A stretch of DNA of 5,016 bases from CAZGZU01 sp964529855 (GTDB lineage: Bacteria; Patescibacteriota; Minisyncoccia; Portnoybacterales; UBA2143): the NCBI GenBank assembly GCA_964529855.1, contig CAZGZU010000033.1:1-5016 (forward strand). The letters are read 5' to 3'. A program made the position numbers and the translations under genes. The notes under the pieces were generated by a model. It saw nothing but the letters and a program-made list of their open reading frames with translations, was not told the origin of the DNA and ran no database searches. Of the stretch, positions 1 through 5,016 are shown piece after piece. The first letter of the stretch is position 1. Every line of letters starts with the position of its first letter.

Positions 1-838
1 CTGACTTGTTCCTTTAGGATTTGCGGAAACTTCTTGGAAAGAAAAAGGGCAATAGCAGCAGAAAAGCATACTGGATTCCCTGCAGAGCATTAACTAAAGT
101 AACGCTGCCCAGATAAATAGCGTAATTAAGCAGGATAAAAGCAAAAGCAGCCAAGCTCTTGTTGGAAATAACCAGAGCGCTTGTTTTAAGTTTAATGGTC
201 TTGGAACTTTTTAAAATAATCTGCCGATTAGCAGGCCAGAGCAGTAATAAGCAGGCCCCTAAAACGCCGCCCAGCCGAGTCCAGATAAAGCTGTTAATAA
301 AAGGCTGATGGACAAAAAGAAACTTGGTTAAAACAAAGGAAAGAGAAAAAAACAAAGCCGCCAGCATAGCGAAACAGAATCTTTTGAGCAAGGAATTTCT
401 AACTGACCTGTGATTTAACTTTTTTCTTCCCGGCCAAAGCATGATTATGCCGCCCGTCACCAGCAAGAAAAAGGCAAGCAATTGACCGGAAGACAGCCGT
501 TCTCCTAAAAACCAATAACTTATAATCAAAGTGAAAATGGGAGTAGCCCCGCCAATTACCGGAGCAACTTTTGAAACCTCGCCAAGTTGGATTGACTTGT
601 AGAAGAAAATGGTGGCCGCAATAAATAAAATGCCGGCCAGCAAACCGGCCGTCATTTGTTTAAAAGGCAATAAACTAAAACCAAAAGGAGCCAAAAGAAT
701 AGTCAGACCCCCTAAAAGGCCCACATAAAAAGCATAGACCCGGGGACGAAGCATCATTTCCGAAACAATAAACTTATCAACCGCGAAAACCAGGGCAAAG
801 ATAAAATGGGCCGTAATAGCGATAAGAAGCCAACTCAT
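1..838 (-). CDS. EamA/DMT-superfamily transporter, frameshifted near its 3' end and cut by the window edge
   Basis: Ten-helix inner-membrane permease of the drug/metabolite transporter superfamily, built from two EamA repeats; members export or import small metabolites and the substrate is unknown here. The uninterrupted frame gives 274 residues with repeated hydrophobic segments. The first repeat spans roughly residues 1-135, with APVIGGATPIFTLIISYWFLGE just before the helix-ending motif GERLS. After a basic linker (GRKKLNHRSVRNSLLKR) comes a second repeat from about 150, containing the VNALQGIQYAFLLLL helix. The frame then reads PFFFPRSFRKS and stops at TAA (16-14). From base 50 to the left edge the neighbouring frame instead gives ALFLSKKFPQILKEQV, which is what this family has at that point. 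One base therefore appears to be missing near 50-52, and the real gene probably continues past position 1. The ATG at 838 follows the GH1 stop by one base, and a GGAG lies 13 bases upstream, suggesting coupled translation. Confidence 0.85.
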
Positions 839-839
839 A

Positions 840-2017
840 TTATTTTTTAAACTCCAATCTGTTATTTTTACAAATTTTGGCGTACTGAAAAGCGCTGGGA
901 CGAATTTTCCGCTCCATGGTTTTGTAATCCACTTCCACTAATCCAAACCGGGGCCAGAAGCCCTTGTCCAATTCAAGATTATCCAACAAAGACCAGTAAA
1001 AATACCCCCGAACATCCACCCCTTCCTCAATGGCCTGATGAACCCAGGCCAAATGGTCTTTGATGAATTCAGCCCGCTTAATATCCTGAGCGTCAGCCAA
1101 ACCGTTTTCCGTAATGTAAATCGGTTTTTGATATTTTTTTAAATCTTTCAAAACAAAATAGATGCCTTGGGGATAAATGGACCAGCCCATATCAGAGACC
1201 AACAGATTTTTCTTTTTAGGAAAACAATTCTGGAAATAATAATTAAGTCCGATAAAATCCTGCTCTCTTTTTATCTTGTTTAAAAAATAGCTGTTCCAGA
1301 AATAACCAATCATTGGTAAGCCGCTAAAATAGATATTGTTTTTGGCAATACCCACCTGGCATTCCAAGTCAATCAGATGCAGGGATTTATAAGCTAATTG
1401 ATGAGCTTTAACTAAACTTTTAAGAACTTTTAAATATTTGAAGGGATTTTTTTTCTGGGGCGGCCAGACGCCTCTTAAATACAGTTAGAGGCATAAACAT
1501 TTGGTTCATTGATAGTAATCCAGAAATTAACGTAATCAAAGAGATTCTCGCTGACTATTTTGACAAAGCGGTCAAAGTAATAAGGGGCTTTGGGATTAAG
1601 CCAGCCGCCTTTTTGAGCCAGCCAGTTTGGCAAAGTAAAATGATGAAGAGTGACAAACGGTTCCAGCCCGCGCTCCTTGAGGGCTGTCAGAACTTTCCGA
1701 TAATGCTCAATCTCCTTTTGATCAATCCGTCCCTTTTTTGGTTCAATGCGCGAACATTCAATGGAAAAACGATGAGCATTATTATTTAATGACTTAGCCA
1801 AATCAAAATCTTGTTCATAAAGATGGTAATGATCACAAGCCCGACCGGAAATATATTCCCGGGGATTTTTGCCCTGTTTTTTAAGTTGCTTAATTCTCCT
1901 GCCTGACTTTTCCCAAAATGACCAATTATTAACATTACCACCCTCAACCTGATGAGCCGAGGTAGCCGTTCCCCAGTAAAAACCATTAGGAAATTTTAAA
2001 ATAGATTTTTTAGACAA
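840..2017 (-). pseudogene. GH1 family beta-glycosidase, broken by a one-base frameshift
   Basis: Glycoside hydrolase family 1 enzymes are retaining (beta/alpha)8-barrel hydrolases of beta-glucosides and beta-galactosides. The N-terminal part (2017 to about 1485) has FPNGFYWGTATSAHQVEGG (residues 9-27), the HHFTLPNWL block (125-133), GGW, and TINEPNVYAS with the acid/base Glu171. The frame then hits TAA after SNCI (stop at 1477-1475). In the other frame, from 1484 to the TAA at 842-840, the protein continues as LYLRGVWPPQKKNPFKYLKV, then DFIGLNYYF, YITENGLAD with the nucleophile Glu, GYFYWSLLDNLELDKGFW and RFGLVEVDY. Loss of one base near 1485-1487 explains the break, and the restored protein would be about 392 residues. 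Neither fragment alone can be active. The apparent start is TTG at 2017 with no visible Shine-Dalgarno, directly beside the palindromic element. The gene ends one base before the EamA transporter ATG. The substrate cannot be told. An assembly or sequencing indel is the main alternative to real decay. Confidence 0.9.
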
Positions 2018-2024
2018 CGACCAT

Positions 2025-2188
2025 ACAAGGGGTCGATGATATATTTTTCAGCGGCATTGAATTGCGAGCGGGCATGGTTCCGAGTGAATCGCCTAAGGTG
2101 ATGAACGAGGAGAGCGAGCAATTCACTGCAGCGAAAATCCTCGCTGGGGATTTTCGCGGTAGCTGAAAAGTATATTGTCGACCCTTGT
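2025..2188. repeat. MITE-like palindromic element between mutM and the GH1 gene
   Basis: The terminal arms are 28 nt (2025-2052, ACAAGGGG...TTTTTCAGC) and 27 nt (2162-2188). They match at 24 of 27 aligned positions plus one single-base gap. All three mismatches become G-U pairs in RNA of the plus strand. Inside are a second inverted pair (GCATTGAATTGC at 2054-2065 with GCAATTCACTGC at 2118-2129, 11 of 12) and a perfect 10-bp hairpin (2131-2140 with 2148-2157, 7-nt loop TCGCTGG). An open frame of about 70 codons crosses it on the minus strand, but it is a by-product of the repeat and the mutM tail. The element fills almost the whole 181-base space between the two genes and ends 7 bases before the apparent GH1 start. 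No clear target-site duplication was seen. It is most likely a non-autonomous mobile element or REP-like unit. Confidence 0.7.
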
Positions 2189-2198
2189 GAGTATATAC

Positions 2199-3014
2199 TT
2201 ACTTCTGGCATTTGGGACAAAAATGAGCGGAGCGGCCGCCTATTTTAAGACGCTTAATCTTGGTCTGACAAACAAAGCAGGGCTGACCGGTTCGCTGGTA
2301 AACTTTAACCAAAGGCAGATAATTTCCCTTCTTACCCTTGGCATCAAGATAATATTCCACTGAACTGCCCTGCCGCTTAATGGCTAAAGTTAAAATTCTT
2401 TTAATCCCCTGATAAATCTTCTTGATCTCTTTTTCCTTGAGGGTCTTGGCCTGTCGGATCGGCCGGACCCTGGCCGAGAACAGAATCTCATCAGCATAAA
2501 GATTGCCGATGCCGGCCACAAAGCGCTGGTCCATTAAAAGCGGTTTAATTTTAGCATTCTTTCTTTTATTTAATAATTCCTTGAATAAACTAAGAGTGAA
2601 TTTCTTGGACAACGGTTCCGGACCGAATTTTTCCTTTTCCAGAAAATCAGCCAGTTCTTTTTTAGGGACTACTTTGACAAAACCGAATTGCCGTAAATCA
2701 TTATGAACCAATCGGCTGCCATCAGTAAAAAAATAAATTAGATGAGTGTGCTTGCCCGGCTTTCCATTAAAGATCAGCTGACCGGTTAATTTCAAATGGA
2801 CAACCAGACAATATCCATTGGACAATTCAATAATCAATAATTTAGCCCGCCGACTGACATCTTTAATCTTTGCCTGACTGACTATTTTTTTAAACTTGGC
2901 TAAAGACAATTTGATAAACCGCGGAAGACGGACTTCCACGGTTTTGATTCTCTTTCCCTTAATCCTCCTCTCCAATTGTCTTTTAATTGTTTCTACTTCA
3001 GGAAGTTCGGGCAT
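2199..3014 (-). CDS. mutM: Formamidopyrimidine-DNA glycosylase (Fpg/MutM)
   Basis: Base-excision repair enzyme that removes 8-oxoguanine and formamidopyrimidines and then nicks the abasic site by beta/delta elimination. At 271 residues it is full length. The N-terminus MPELPEVETI supplies the catalytic Pro2 and Glu3. The conserved lysine is K58 in RRAKLL, DNA-contacting N171 lies in AGIGNLYADEIL, and R108 and F110 are in NDLRQFGF. The C-terminal zinc finger is C246-x2-C249-x16-C266-x2-C269, with R261 in GGRSAHFC. One residue is unusual: the intercalation-triad methionine (HLxM in most Fpg) appears to be leucine, L76 in HLKLTGQL. The ATG at 3014 is fixed by the invariant PELPEVE start and has a run of six G on the coding strand (3029-3024) at 9 bases, a plausible Shine-Dalgarno. 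The stop is TAA at 2201-2199, and a palindromic element begins about 10 bases further on. The gene looks intact and functional. Confidence 0.97.
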   Translation of the reverse strand: MPELPEVETIKRQLERRIKGKRIKTVEVRLPRFIKLSLAKFKKIVSQAKIKDVSRRAKLLIIELSNGYCLVVHLKLTGQLIFNGKPGKHTHLIYFFTDGSRLVHNDLRQFGFVKVVPKKELADFLEKEKFGPEPLSKKFTLSLFKELLNKRKNAKIKPLLMDQRFVAGIGNLYADEILFSARVRPIRQAKTLKEKEIKKIYQGIKRILTLAIKRQGSSVEYYLDAKGKKGNYLPLVKVYQRTGQPCFVCQTKIKRLKIGGRSAHFCPKCQK

Positions 3015-3078
3015 AGAACAGTTCCCCCCAAAGCATCAGGCCAAGGCGCCGGATGACGGGTTAATAGTTCTGATTCAA

Positions 3079-3107
3079 ATTTTAACAAATTAACCACTTA
3101 ATGTCTA
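3079..3107 (-). promoter_or_regulatory. Predicted sigma70-type promoter of mutM with extended -10
   Basis: On the minus strand, TAGACA (3107-3102, five of six consensus positions) is followed after 17 bases by TAAAAT (3084-3079, five of six). A TG sits one base upstream of the -10, making an extended -10. The expected start is about 3072, giving mutM a leader of about 57 nt. It begins directly after the T-tract of the terminator, so mutM is probably an independent transcription unit. Confidence 0.6.
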
Positions 3108-3113
3108 TAACTC

Positions 3114-3150
3114 AAAAAAAACAGCCCTTTCAATCAATGGGCCAACTGTT
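3114..3150 (-). terminator. Rho-independent terminator
   Basis: Read on the minus strand, an AACA/TGTT outer pair (3150-3147 with 3123-3120) and a GCCC/GGGC inner pair (3142-3139 with 3127-3124) form a GC-containing stem with a four-base bulge on one side and a loop of about 11 nt. It runs into a tract of eight T (3121-3114). It would end the candidate ncRNA and any read-through from proS-mreB, for which I see no closer terminator. The stem is imperfect, so efficiency is uncertain. Confidence 0.65.
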
Positions 3151-3156
3151 AAGATT

Positions 3157-3260
3157 TTTGAGGGGCATCAGTGTTTGTCAGATCATTCTGAGCGAAGCGA
3201 AGAACCTCTAATGAGATGCTTTGCTCCGCTCAGAATGGGAAACTATAGATGCCCCTCAAA
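3157..3260. repeat. Nested palindromic repeat with CATTCTGAGCGAAGCGAAG-type arms
   Basis: Two inverted repeats are nested. The outer arms are a perfect 13 bp, TTTGAGGGGCATC at 3157-3169 and its complement at 3248-3260. The inner arms are 25 nt, 3184-3208 and 3213-3237, matching at 21 of 25 positions around a 4-nt TAAT loop. The left inner arm contains CATTCTGAGCGAAGCGAAG, a motif I recall as a dispersed palindromic repeat in several bacterial groups; that recollection is not checked here. The element has no ORF and looks like a non-autonomous mobile or REP-like unit of 104 bp. It lies between the second helix and the terminator of the candidate ncRNA and would form a long hairpin in that transcript. 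No target-site duplication is evident. Confidence 0.75.
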
Positions 3261-3424
3261 TTTTATTCTTTAAATCACGCCTGACTCCTTCTAAAAGGGC
3301 GAAGGGAATAGAAAGATTAGAACATAAACTTAAAGAATATTGCTGAAGAGAACTAATAAAGAACTAAATATGCTGACGCTGCATGCCTTACGCCAGCTAA
3401 TTCCATATTCTATTTTCTATATAT

Positions 3425-3454
3425 ATTATATAAATTAGACCAAAACCCTGTCAA
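3425..3454 (-). promoter_or_regulatory. Near-consensus sigma70-type promoter ahead of the candidate ncRNA
   Basis: On the minus strand a perfect TTGACA (3454-3449) and a perfect TATAAT (3430-3425) are separated by 18 bases (3448-3431). The expected transcription start is about 3418. It lies about 100 bases beyond the mreB stop and points away from mreB, into a region with no convincing ORF. Both hexamers being perfect is unlikely by chance, even though the surrounding sequence is AT-rich. Confidence 0.75.
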
Positions 3455-3554
3455 GCTGCTTTTGTGGATAAATTGAGGATACTTGAATGGATATCTTGTT
3501 AATACAAAATATCTTAAGGTTGATAAACATTAATAAATTCTTTCAGAGATTTAA

Positions 3555-4607
3555 TTATCTTGGCGGCTCTGCATACTGTGTACTAACCAAGATATCCCTC
3601 AAAGCATCAACGTCTTCCAGAACCATGCCAGTCCCCCGAACCACTGCTGTCAAAGGATCTTCCACTAACTTAACCGGCATTTCGGTCTCTTCCATAACCA
3701 ATTCATCCAACCCCCGCAATAAACTGCCGCCACCGACCAAGAAAATCCCCCGGTTCATAATGTCAGCCACCAATTCCGGCGGGGTTTCTTCAATAGTTCC
3801 TTTTATGGCATTGATTAATGTCTTAATGGAACGACTCAGGGCCTTGCGAATCTGACTGTCGTCAACAGCTACTTCTTTAGGCAGACCGGTAACAATGTCA
3901 CGACCGCGCATAAAAGTCTCCAGTTTTTCTTCCAAAGGATAAGCTGAGCCAATGGCCAGTTTTATGTCTTCGGCTGTTTTCTCGCCTAAAAGGAGATTAA
4001 ATTCATTGCGAGCATATTGAATGATATCTTCGTTGAGTTTATCACCGGCTATTCGCAAACTCCGACTAACTACAATGCCTCCCAAAGAAATTATCGCCAC
4101 TTCAGTAGTCCCTCCGCCGATATCAACTATCATATTACCGGCTGCTTCCTGAATGGGCATTCTTACCCCGATGGCAGCGGCCATTGGTTCCTCAATCAGA
4201 TAAACTTCTCTGGCCCCGGCGCTTCTGGTGGCATCCTCAACTGCCCTCTTTTCTACTTCGGTTACGCCCGAAGGAATGCCAACGGCTACCCGCGGCCGGG
4301 GTAAAATAGAAAAACTTTCCCGGTGAACCTTGTCAATAAAAAACTTGAGCATCTGTTCGGTTACTTCAAAATCGGAAACTACTCCGGCCACCAGCGGACG
4401 GGAAGCGACAATGTGGCCGGGCGTCCGGCCAACCATTTTCTTGGCTTCCTGACCAATGGACAGAATCTGACCGGTCTTCTGATTTATGGCGACCACTGAC
4501 GGCTCATTAATAACAATCCCCCGTCCTTTGACATAGACCAGGGTATTGGCTGTCCCCAGGTCAATGCCAACATCTTTTGAAAAGATACCGAAGAGATTAT
4601 TTAACAT
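3555..4607 (-). CDS. mreB: Rod shape-determining actin homologue MreB
   Basis: Bacterial actin that forms membrane-bound filaments and directs lateral cell-wall synthesis. The 350-residue length is normal for the family. Seen in order: an N-terminal MLNNLFGIF stretch that could act as an amphipathic membrane-binding helix; phosphate-1 loop DVGIDLGTANT (residues 12-22); YVKGRGIVINEPSVVA (25-40); IEEPMAAAIG (138-147); phosphate-2 loop VDIGGGTTEVA (161-171); and the adenosine-binding FLVGGGSLLRGLDE (289-302). The ATP-binding residues appear intact. The ATG at 4607 is the only sensible start because it precedes the conserved N-terminus and follows the proS TGA by one base. There is little Shine-Dalgarno sequence (AAGAATTGAT before the ATG), which fits translational coupling to proS. 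mreC and mreD, the usual downstream partners, do not follow; the next 540 bases hold no gene. MreB versus the paralogues Mbl or MreBH cannot be separated by eye. Confidence 0.97.
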   Translation of the reverse strand: MLNNLFGIFSKDVGIDLGTANTLVYVKGRGIVINEPSVVAINQKTGQILSIGQEAKKMVGRTPGHIVASRPLVAGVVSDFEVTEQMLKFFIDKVHRESFSILPRPRVAVGIPSGVTEVEKRAVEDATRSAGAREVYLIEEPMAAAIGVRMPIQEAAGNMIVDIGGGTTEVAIISLGGIVVSRSLRIAGDKLNEDIIQYARNEFNLLLGEKTAEDIKLAIGSAYPLEEKLETFMRGRDIVTGLPKEVAVDDSQIRKALSRSIKTLINAIKGTIEETPPELVADIMNRGIFLVGGGSLLRGLDELVMEETEMPVKLVEDPLTAVVRGTGMVLEDVDALRDILVSTQYAEPPR

Positions 4608-4608
4608 A

Positions 4609-5016
4609 TCAATTCTTAGACAGTTTTTCTATTAAATTATTCATCTTTAATAGTTCTGTCTTTTGGTCATCCCTTTTTTTAACTTCAACTGAATCCTTTT
4701 CCAGTGTTTTATCGCTGACCACTGCCCGATAAGGAATGCCAATCAAATCAGCTTCGGCAAATTTCTCGCCGGCTGATTTATCATCCCTATCATCATAAAG
4801 CACTTCAACTTTCTTGTCTAATAATTTCTTATAAACGTCATCAGCAAACGTCTTTATCTTCCTATCCTCCTCCAAGGCCAACAAATGAACCTGAAAAGGA
4901 GCTATTTTGTCCGGCCAGACAATTCCTTTTTCATCATGAAAGGCCTCCACCGCAGCGGCCATCAGCCGACCCAGGCCAATCCCGTAACAACCCATAATGA
5001 CCAATTTCTCCTGACC
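4609..5016 (-). CDS. proS: Prolyl-tRNA synthetase, C-terminal part (5' end outside window)
   Basis: Class II aminoacyl-tRNA synthetase that charges tRNA-Pro with proline in the cytoplasm. Only the last 135 residues are here; the frame is open to the window edge at 5016. The fragment starts GQEKLVIMGCYGIGLGRL, which is class II motif 3 (GCYGIGxxR, the arginine contacting ATP) as seen in ProS, followed by AAAVE. After a short linker (VWPDKIAPFQVHLLAL) comes the alpha/beta anticodon-binding domain, with the VEVLYDDRDDKSAGEKFAEADLIGIPYR block typical of ProS shown at roughly residues 70-97. A TTG at 5004 could be misread as a start, but it lies inside motif 3 context and codes for leucine. The stop is TGA at 4611-4609, and mreB begins after one base, so the two are very probably cotranscribed and translationally coupled. 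Family assignment is secure. Whether the enzyme has the bacterial editing insertion cannot be seen. Confidence 0.95.
   Translation of the reverse strand, partial: GQEKLVIMGCYGIGLGRLMAAAVEAFHDEKGIVWPDKIAPFQVHLLALEEDRKIKTFADDVYKKLLDKKVEVLYDDRDDKSAGEKFAEADLIGIPYRAVVSDKTLEKDSVEVKKRDDQKTELLKMNNLIEKLSKN

Larger units (their letters stand above)
3114..3418 (-). ncRNA. Candidate structured small RNA (about 305 nt), family not recognised
   Basis: The segment is bounded by a consensus promoter and an intrinsic terminator on the same strand, and has no convincing coding frame. Three helices can be drawn. The 5' hairpin has lower arms 3410-3405 and 3371-3366 (6 bp, one G-U), a one-sided GGAAUUA bulge, upper arms 3397-3391 and 3378-3372 (GCUGGCG with CGUCAGC, one G-U), and a 12-nt loop. 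A second helix pairs 3339-3328 with 3275-3264 (12 bp, one G-U). It encloses a small hairpin in which 3301-3299 and 3298-3295 pair with 3280-3278 and 3290-3287. The third element is a nested palindrome at 3260-3157, followed by the terminator. I looked for tmRNA ends, the RNase P core, the SRP RNA tetraloop region and obvious 6S elements and recognised none. Without the palindrome the RNA would be about 200 nt, a size like that of 6S RNA, but this is only a size comparison. The alternative is an unusually long leader of mutM, less likely because mutM has its own promoter after the terminator. Confidence 0.45.

Noticed and set aside
2190..2199. Perfect 10-bp palindrome AGTATATACT at the mutM stop as a possible operator or insertion target
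   Set aside because: It is short, made mostly of AT, overlaps the stop codon, and no second copy flanks the other side of the element.
1996..2220. A 74-codon minus-strand ORF across the mutM/GH1 spacer
   Set aside because: Nearly all of it is the palindromic element plus the out-of-frame mutM tail. It has no start signals or recognisable domain, so it is treated as a by-product of the repeat.
3353..3406. A 17-residue minus-strand reading frame just after the 3425-3454 promoter (MELAGVRHAASAYLVLY), possibly a leader peptide
   Set aside because: No Shine-Dalgarno precedes it, and its bases are occupied by a well-paired bulged hairpin. No attenuator-like amino-acid run is seen.
3114..3418. Identity of the candidate RNA as tmRNA, RNase P RNA, SRP RNA or 6S RNA
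   Set aside because: None of the conserved primary-sequence landmarks of the first three could be found, and the 6S bubble architecture could not be drawn convincingly. Only the size without the palindrome resembles 6S.
3490..3513. AT-rich hairpin (GATATCTTGT/ACAAAATATC) after mreB as a possible mreB terminator
   Set aside because: It has one mismatch, almost no GC pairs and no T-tract on either side, so it is probably chance in AT-rich sequence.
3487..3855. A 122-codon plus-strand ORF overlapping the mreB 3' end
   Set aside because: It is antisense to conserved mreB codons, shows no domain features and is a shadow frame. The same applies to the plus-strand ORFs over mutM and at 4017-4304.

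Overview
All recognisable genes lie on the minus strand and read from right to left. The window suggests a member of the Patescibacteria (Candidate Phyla Radiation). Three things point there: short, compact, AT-leaning genes; a one-base spacing between adjacent genes; and the style of the GH1 glycosidase and EamA transporter. This placement rests on protein style only and is inference. TAA and TGA both appear as stop codons, and nothing suggests UGA recoding.

Layout in the direction of transcription (5016 to 1): (1) the C-terminal end of prolyl-tRNA synthetase (proS), cut by the window edge; (2) mreB, starting one base after the proS stop; (3) a 540-base gene-free stretch (3015-3554). That stretch holds a near-consensus promoter, about 300 nt of strongly self-complementary sequence without a convincing ORF, and an intrinsic terminator, then a second promoter facing the next gene; (4) mutM (fpg), an intact formamidopyrimidine-DNA glycosylase; (5) a 164-bp MITE-like palindromic element filling the mutM/GH1 gap; (6) a GH1 beta-glycosidase broken by a single-base frameshift that separates its two catalytic glutamates; (7) an EamA/DMT-family membrane transporter that also carries a one-base frameshift near its C-terminus and runs off the window.

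proS-mreB looks like one housekeeping transcription unit, and mutM has its own promoter. The GH1-EamA pair looks like a small sugar-use or export module that is either decaying or carries assembly indels. The item most worth following is the promoter-to-terminator unit at 3114-3424. It may be an undescribed small RNA, and a nested palindromic repeat containing the CATTCTGAGCGAAGCGAAG motif lies inside its 3' half.
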